Positions 47,861 through 52,434 of a stretch of 52,434 nucleotides of DNA are shown one piece after another (position 1 is the stretch's first letter; each line of letters begins with the position of its first letter). The notes under the pieces were generated by a model. It worked only from the letters and a program-made list of their open reading frames with translations, made no database searches and had not been told where the DNA came from. The position numbers and the translations under genes are program-made. Source of the stretch: Vibrio tapetis subsp. quintayensis (GTDB taxonomy: Bacteria > Pseudomonadota > Gammaproteobacteria > Enterobacterales > Vibrionaceae); contig NZ_JAUFQV010000016.1 in assembly GCF_030409945.1 (NCBI RefSeq), positions 1 through 52,434 on the forward strand. The letters are read 5' to 3'.

Positions 47861-48068
47861 CTGGTGGCCTATCGATGAACATTGTTTCAATGCTTCAGAT
47901 TGTGAGCCTGAAAAGGGAATCTGGTGAAAATCCAGAACTGACGCGCAGCGGTAATAGAGAACGAATACCTTGGGTAAGACCCGAACACTGTTTAGCTTGC
48001 TAAGTGGGAAGTGAGGTACTAGGCGCTTATAGTTTATAGGCATGCTCTTAAGTCCGAATATCTGCCAG
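47861..48068 (+). ncRNA. Cobalamin (B12) riboswitch upstream of btuB
   Basis: The core aaaagggaatctggtg (47911-47926), then gaaaatccag, ctgacgcgcagcggtaa and the distal agtgggaagtgaggta block are close to the E. coli btuB riboswitch. The outer ends ctggtgg (47861-47867) and ctgccag (48062-48068) can pair with all seven bases as P1. Cobalamin binding should lower btuB translation. The btuB promoter upstream (47708-47860) is not resolved. Confidence 0.93.
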
Positions 48069-48149
48069 TAATAAACACCTAATGTACCTATACAAAAACA
48101 ATTAACGGGCATTGGGTGAGGATTTCTCGCGAATTTAGGACTTAAAATA

Positions 48150-50006
48150 ATGAACAAAACAGTTTTAGCGGCCGCAGTGGCGTCGCTGATGACGCACATC
48201 CCAGCATCTTTCGCACAAGAAGCGGCAGATTCCACTTCAAAATCTCAAGCTCAAGAAACCATGGTCGTGACCGCGAACCGTTTTGAGCAGTCGACAAGTA
48301 CGGTATTAGCCCCAGTTAATGTCGTCACGCGTGAAGAAATAGAGCAGATACAAGCCAAAAGTTTGCCGGAAATTTTAAGAAGATTACCGGGTGTTGAAAT
48401 TGCGCAAAACGGTGGTCGTGGACAGTACTCCAGTATTTATGTCCGTGGTACCTCTTCAGACCAAGTACTTGTGCTTATTGATGGTGTGCGTATGGCTAAG
48501 TCATCAACTGGCGCTGTAGATTTTAATCAGATTCCCGTGATGCAGATAGAGCGTATTGAGTATGTTCGCGGAGCGCGAGCTGCAATGTATGGCTCAGAAG
48601 CAATTGGTGGTGTTATCAACATCATTACTTATTCAAAAAATGGCGAGGTGGGTTCATCGTCGTTGAGTGTCGGTGTGGGAAGTAAGAGCCAAGATGCTAA
48701 CGTAATGACAGCGTTTGAAACGTCGGAAGCTGGAAAGCTGAAGCTGACCGCCGGATACGAAAAAGACGAAGGTTATAATGTTTACCCTGTTGCAGGAGTA
48801 AACGATGGAGAAAAGCATGGATTTTCTTCGTATAACGGTTCTCTTGGATACGATCACAAGATAAATGAAACCTTCACGGCATCAGCCTTTGTTCGAGCCT
48901 ACCGTAACAACTACCAATACAACGATAGTAAGACTGTCCGCCAAACAGCTGAGTCAGAGATTGATAGCAAAGTTTATGGTGGTTCGGTGCAGTTTAAAGA
49001 AGACAAGTTAAGCTCGATACTGACTTATACGCATGAACTCACGCTTTCACGAACGTTCAATCCTCATAATCCAAGTTCGGCCGATAAGTATCAGAACCAA
49101 TATAAGCAAGACAATATCAGTTGGATTAACGGCTACGCAATTAGTGAAAGTACGCAACTTTCGGGTGGATTGGATTGGCGTAAAGATTCCCACGAAGATA
49201 CGAAGAAAGCTGATTCCCTATTAACACGAAAGAATGCCGGTGTTTTTGGGGTTATCTCTACTAAGCAAGGTATAGCGACTGCTGAAGTATCGGCTCGTTT
49301 GGATGATAACGAAGCATATGGACGTAATACAACTTACAATGCTGGCCTAGGGATCGATATTACAGATAACGTACAAATATTTGGTTCATATGGAACGGCG
49401 TTTAAAGCACCAACATTATCTCAGCAGAACGGTTCAGCCTGGGCTGATCCTAATCCAGATCTTAAACCTGAGAGTTCCCAAAATTATGAGCTTGGTGCTC
49501 GTGGTACGGTAAGTGCTATTAAGTGGGCAGTTACTGGTTATGATATTAAGATTGATGATCTGATTACTTATACTTCTCGCTCTGCTCCTCAAAAGGCTAT
49601 CTATACTAATGTAGAAGGTATATCTCGAATTAAAGGTGTAGAACTTGAGCTTGGGTTTGATACTGGAATCATCTCTCATAATATGAGTGCCGATTTCAAA
49701 GATCCGAAGGATAGTAAGGGTGAACAACTATCTAGAAGAGCAAAACAGAACTTTAAATGGCATGCATTTGCTAATTTCGGTGATGTCGATGTGTCAGCTA
49801 GCTACCTTTATTATGGAGACCGACCTGATGGTAGTAATACTCTTCAGGCATATGATTTAGTTGATATCGCTGCTACTTATTGGGTTCAAAGTGATTTAGC
49901 TATCAGAGGTCGAATTGATAACCTGTTCAATGAAGTATATGAAACTGCTAAAGGTTACCCAGCACCTGAGCGTTCTGTTTACTTGAATATGACTTACCAA
50001 TTCTAA
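48150..50006 (+). CDS. btuB: BtuB, TonB-dependent vitamin B12 receptor
   Basis: The product (618 residues) imports cobalamin through the outer membrane. A signal peptide (about 1-22, ending ASFAQE), a TonB box (ETMVVTA), a plug domain (about 45-150, VLVLIDGVRM, RGARAAMYGSEAIGGVINI) and a 22-strand barrel ending YLNMTYQF (final Phe) are visible. The gene follows the B12 riboswitch. The 3' third (after about 49,450) is richer in A/T-ending codons than the 5' part, which suggests a recombined barrel region. Confidence 0.94.
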   Translation: MNKTVLAAAVASLMTHIPASFAQEAADSTSKSQAQETMVVTANRFEQSTSTVLAPVNVVTREEIEQIQAKSLPEILRRLPGVEIAQNGGRGQYSSIYVRGTSSDQVLVLIDGVRMAKSSTGAVDFNQIPVMQIERIEYVRGARAAMYGSEAIGGVINIITYSKNGEVGSSSLSVGVGSKSQDANVMTAFETSEAGKLKLTAGYEKDEGYNVYPVAGVNDGEKHGFSSYNGSLGYDHKINETFTASAFVRAYRNNYQYNDSKTVRQTAESEIDSKVYGGSVQFKEDKLSSILTYTHELTLSRTFNPHNPSSADKYQNQYKQDNISWINGYAISESTQLSGGLDWRKDSHEDTKKADSLLTRKNAGVFGVISTKQGIATAEVSARLDDNEAYGRNTTYNAGLGIDITDNVQIFGSYGTAFKAPTLSQQNGSAWADPNPDLKPESSQNYELGARGTVSAIKWAVTGYDIKIDDLITYTSRSAPQKAIYTNVEGISRIKGVELELGFDTGIISHNMSADFKDPKDSKGEQLSRRAKQNFKWHAFANFGDVDVSASYLYYGDRPDGSNTLQAYDLVDIAATYWVQSDLAIRGRIDNLFNEVYETAKGYPAPERSVYLNMTYQF

Positions 50007-50022
50007 TTCAACCTAGAATATC

Positions 50023-50046
50023 AAAACCGCCTACGGGCGGTTTTTT
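50023..50046 (+). terminator. btuB terminator
   Basis: The stem aaaaccgcc/ggcggtttt with a tacg-type loop is followed by six T. It may let some transcription pass to the next gene. Confidence 0.85.
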
Positions 50047-50064
50047 CCTAAATGGAGGTACCAA

Positions 50065-50739
50065 ATGACCAAACCAAAAAGAGTGATTGTGAGCTGGTCA
50101 TCAGGTAAAGACTCAACATTAACGCTGATCAAGTTACTAGAAGATCCGTGTTATCAGGTTATTGGGTTATACACCACTTATGTTGGTAACGAAGTCCCCT
50201 TTCAAGTAACACCCATTGATGTCGTTGCAATGCAGGCTAAACTGACTGGCTTACCATTGATCACTATCGAATTACCTGAAGTCTTCCCGTCTAACGAGAT
50301 CTACCAAACCAGCGTTGTTGAAGGTCTAAAACATTCAGGACTTGATATAGAAGCCGTCGCATTCGGTGACATGTTCTGCAATGGCATTGTGGAATACCGA
50401 AAGAGCTATATAGAAAAAGCGGGTTGGAAATGTGTATTTCCATTGTTAGGAATAGATAGCCAGCAACTCGCGAATGAAATCATAGATAGAAACATTAAAA
50501 CCTTTCTCGTTACGACGGACAATGAGCGGTTACATAGGAGTTTCTGCGGGCAATGGTATAGCAAAACACTTCTTGAAGAATTACCGAATGAAGTTGACCC
50601 TTGCGGTGAAAATGGTGAATTTCACACATTAGTTACCAGCGCACCGTGTTTCGATGGCCATTTGAATGTTGTCTTCAATAACCTAGATTCTGGTGAACGC
50701 TTTACTCACCAAAGATACACGGCAAAGATTGGCGAATAG
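50065..50739 (+). CDS. DUF71 (Dph6-like) ATP pyrophosphatase
   Basis: The product (224 residues) is an ATP-pyrophosphatase of the DUF71/COG2102 family. The PP-loop is SWSSGKDSTLT, and the later EFHTLVTSAPCF stretch matches the ENGEFHT motif of the family. Eukaryotic relatives make diphthamide; bacteria lack diphthamide, and a bacterial subgroup has been predicted to act in B12 salvage. Its place just after btuB supports that subgroup, but the reaction is not known. GGAGG precedes the ATG. Confidence 0.85.
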   Translation: MTKPKRVIVSWSSGKDSTLTLIKLLEDPCYQVIGLYTTYVGNEVPFQVTPIDVVAMQAKLTGLPLITIELPEVFPSNEIYQTSVVEGLKHSGLDIEAVAFGDMFCNGIVEYRKSYIEKAGWKCVFPLLGIDSQQLANEIIDRNIKTFLVTTDNERLHRSFCGQWYSKTLLEELPNEVDPCGENGEFHTLVTSAPCFDGHLNVVFNNLDSGERFTHQRYTAKIGE

Positions 50740-50786
50740 ATAGTGAAGCAGTATGATTAGCTCGAATATTAAGAGCGAGTATAAAA

Positions 50787-51587
50787 GTGGCCACTCAAGA
50801 TAGTAAAACTGTATTGGTGTTTGATTCAGGCGTTGGAGGGATTTCTGTTCATCAGGAGTTGTCGCAACTGCTTCCTCAGCTTAATTACGTCTATTTATTT
50901 GATAATGCGGCTTATCCATACGGTGAACTAAACCAAACTATATTGATTGAACGAGTTTTGAAGCTTGTCTGTGAGTTTGTTCGAGAGCATAAAGTCGATA
51001 TTGTGGTTATTGCTTGTAATACCGCGAGCACAATCGTACTGCCTCATTTGCGTCGTGAGCTCTCTGTTCCGGTGGTTGGTGTTGTACCTGCAATTAAACC
51101 TGCATCTCTTCTTTCTTCAAAGTGCATTGGTGTCATTGCTACTCCAGCAACGGTGACTCGACAATATACCCATGATCTAATTAAGAACTTTTCCGCGAAT
51201 AAACCCGTCAAACTTGTAGGTTCGACAAGGCTGGTGGATCTAGCTGAAGAAAAACTCAGAGGAAAAGCCGTCTCTTTAGATGAGCTGAGAGACATTCTTT
51301 CTGAACTCCAAGGAACCATTGATGTTGCGGTACTTGGCTGTACTCATTTCCCATTATTAAAAGAAGAAATTGGATTGGTACTAGGGCCTGAAGTTACTTT
51401 GATTGATTCGGGTGCTGCAATTGCAAGAAGGGTCGCTGAATTATTAGATATAAAGAGTGGTCGTAAGCAGGAGTTAGGTCATTTGATTTTTTCCAGTGCA
51501 CCACCCTGGGAGAGTGATGCACTGAATCATGCATTAAAGCAAAGAGGGTTCTCTAAGATTCAGATTCTTCCGACTCTGGATGTTTAG
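50787..51587 (+). CDS. murI: Glutamate racemase
   Basis: The product (266 residues) makes D-glutamate for peptidoglycan. The catalytic cysteine pair is C77 in IACNTAST and C185 in LGCTHFPLL, and the N-terminal [11 protein letters not shown] is typical. It starts with GTG; the ribosome binding site (gagcgag) is weak. The 3' end overlaps the convergent RRM gene by 35 bp. It is the last gene before the next rrn operon, as murI is in E. coli (btuB-murI-rrnB). Confidence 0.95.
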   Translation: MATQDSKTVLVFDSGVGGISVHQELSQLLPQLNYVYLFDNAAYPYGELNQTILIERVLKLVCEFVREHKVDIVVIACNTASTIVLPHLRRELSVPVVGVVPAIKPASLLSSKCIGVIATPATVTRQYTHDLIKNFSANKPVKLVGSTRLVDLAEEKLRGKAVSLDELRDILSELQGTIDVAVLGCTHFPLLKEEIGLVLGPEVTLIDSGAAIARRVAELLDIKSGRKQELGHLIFSSAPPWESDALNHALKQRGFSKIQILPTLDV

Positions 51588-52011
51588 GATCATTCGCAAC
51601 GCGTACTTTTAAAGTGCGTTCCATATAATCCTTTTCATTTAAGCTAGAGATAATGCTCTTAGTGTCGTTACTGGCTACAACAACAAAGCCAAACCCGCGT
51701 CGTTTGCCTGTACGTTTGTCTTTCATTAGACGAACAGCGAACACTTGCCCATATTCTGAAAACAACTGGCGAACGTGAGATTCGTTTGCTTTATAAGGTA
51801 AGTTACCTACATATAGCGTTGTGGTGGCAGGTTTATCATCTTGTTCCTTTTTAGAAGAAGATGCAGTAGGAGTTGAGAGTGAGAGAACAAGAGCGCAGGT
51901 AAATACACCAATAACAAAAGTTATTGCGGGAGACACTGCAATCTTGGAGAAAGCCACTGCACCGAGTACAGCGAGTGCGATGACAAGTAAGTACGATTTT
52001 TTTGAGTTCAT
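51553..52011 (-). CDS. Membrane-anchored RRM RNA-binding protein
   Basis: The product (152 residues) has two hydrophobic segments (about 7-24 and 28-46), a polar linker and one RRM domain (about 64-142). RNP2 is LYVGNL (66-71) and RNP1 is RGFGFVVV (105-112), with the aromatic residues used for RNA stacking. So the RRM is probably held on the cytoplasmic face of the inner membrane. Single-RRM proteins occur in some gammaproteobacteria, including Vibrio; the RNA target is unknown. Its promoter should lie in the gap upstream (52012-52200). Confidence 0.85.
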   Translation of the reverse strand: MNSKKSYLLVIALAVLGAVAFSKIAVSPAITFVIGVFTCALVLSLSTPTASSSKKEQDDKPATTTLYVGNLPYKANESHVRQLFSEYGQVFAVRLMKDKRTGKRRGFGFVVVASNDTKSIISSLNEKDYMERTLKVRVANDPKHPESEESES

Positions 52012-52204
52012 ATTCGAATACTACATTAGATTGTAAATTAAGAAGACGTATGCACTATTAACAAAATAGACACATGAATCTTACGTTTAACCTCGATGAA
52101 ATTCCAACCAATTGATGTGATAGCCATCAAATGTTGAAATTTTATTCGATAAACAAGTGATTGGTCTCTTTTTGACCGAACAGAATTAGATTTTAAAAAA
52201 AGGG

Positions 52205-52232
52205 TTGTCATCTTTTTAAAGCTCTCTATAAT
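52205..52232 (+). promoter_or_regulatory. rrn promoter P1
   Basis: TTGTCA (52205-52210) and TATAAT (52227-52232) have a 16-bp spacer, an A/T-rich UP-like element just upstream (gaattagattttaaaaaaa) and a GC-rich discriminator (GCCGCC), which fits stringent and growth-rate control. Confidence 0.8.
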
Positions 52233-52309
52233 GCCGCCTCACTGACACGGAATGAGGCGCGAGTCACATTACGAAAGTCAGGGAGAGAAAAAGAAATCGA
52301 AAAGAATTC

Positions 52310-52337
52310 TTGACTCTCAAAATGGGAAGCGTATTAT
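52310..52337 (+). promoter_or_regulatory. rrn promoter P2
   Basis: TTGACT (52310-52315) and TATTAT (52332-52337) have a 16-bp spacer, with an A-rich tract upstream. The P1-P2 distance of about 105 bp is like that of E. coli rrn operons. Confidence 0.8.
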
Positions 52338-52434
52338 TCGCACCCCTAGCGGCAAGGCTTCAACGCTGAAATCGCTAAGCTCTTTAACAATTTAAACCTA
52401 TCAATCTGTGTGGGCACTCGTTGATGATAATCAA
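52338..52434 (+). other. 16S rRNA leader with boxA
   Basis: GCTCTTTAACA (52379-52389) is the boxA antitermination signal, followed by the usual leader segment cctatcaatctgtgtgggcactc. The 16S gene should start beyond the window. The rest of 52012-52200 is AT-rich with no gene that I can see. Confidence 0.85.

Overview
The window reads as a Vibrio chromosome segment (chromosome 1 type), lying between two ribosomal RNA operons that point the same way. The genus call rests on the gene order (hemCDXY / cyaA / cyaY / lptM-lysA-dapF-DUF484-xerC-yigB; rsmD / ftsYEX-rpoH; glpEG; ubiCA / plsB / lexA-dinF; sthA / fabR-yijD; trmA / btuB-murI), on Vibrio-like protein sequences, and on the 5S rRNA and tRNA sequences. 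The species is not resolved. I see no phage, insertion sequence, integron or CRISPR array; nearly all of it is ordinary core genome with a few accessory islands.

Layout. 1-500: tail of an rrn operon (end of a 5S, terminator-like hairpin, tRNA-Thr, a second 5S, tRNA-Asp, terminator). 0.8-5 kb: heme operon hemC-hemD-hemX-hemY on the minus strand. 5-13 kb: cyaA (TTG start, CRP-like site, possible small leader ORF), cyaY, then lptM-lysA-dapF-DUF484-xerC-yigB. 13-21.4 kb: a FIST-GGDEF-EAL protein, tapT, a COG3650-type lipoprotein, yigL, pldB, an RhtB exporter and an EAL-HDOD regulator. 21.4-24.7 kb: an arsenate-resistance operon of the ArsJ type (arsR, GAPDH, tyrosine-phosphatase-like protein, arsJ). 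24.8-29.3 kb: an accessory stretch with an acyltransferase, DUF2500, a HEPN-like membrane protein, an unannotated 26-residue membrane peptide, a YhhN-like protein, YecH and YhgN. 29.3-34.3 kb: DUF1145-rsmD, divergent ftsY-ftsE-ftsX and rpoH. 34.3-38 kb: a DnaA-box-rich spacer, glpE-glpG, a FliL-like secreted protein and ubiC-ubiA. 38-46.5 kb: plsB, lexA with its SOS box, a Fur-box-preceded methyltransferase, dinF, sthA, fabR-yijD. 46.5-52 kb: trmA, a cobalamin riboswitch with btuB, a DUF71 ATP pyrophosphatase, murI and a membrane-anchored RRM protein. The last ~250 bases are the tandem promoters and boxA leader of the next rrn operon.

How the genes work together. Heme synthesis (hemC, hemD and two membrane accessory genes), lysine/diaminopimelate synthesis (lysA, dapF), ubiquinone synthesis (ubiC, ubiA) and phospholipid synthesis (plsB, fabR) form compact operons. 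FtsY, FtsE, FtsX and RpoH couple membrane protein targeting, division and heat shock. The ars operon makes 1-arseno-3-phosphoglycerate and exports it. The B12 riboswitch controls BtuB, and the DUF71 gene after it fits a predicted B12-salvage subgroup.

Most worth a second look: the DnaA-box cluster between rpoH and glpE; the perfect 11-bp hairpin masking the likely dinF ribosome binding site; the phosphatase inside the ArsJ operon; two small ORFs with good ribosome binding sites (5118-5231 and 26810-26890); the Fur-box methyltransferase between lexA and dinF; and the membrane-anchored RNA-binding protein next to rrn.
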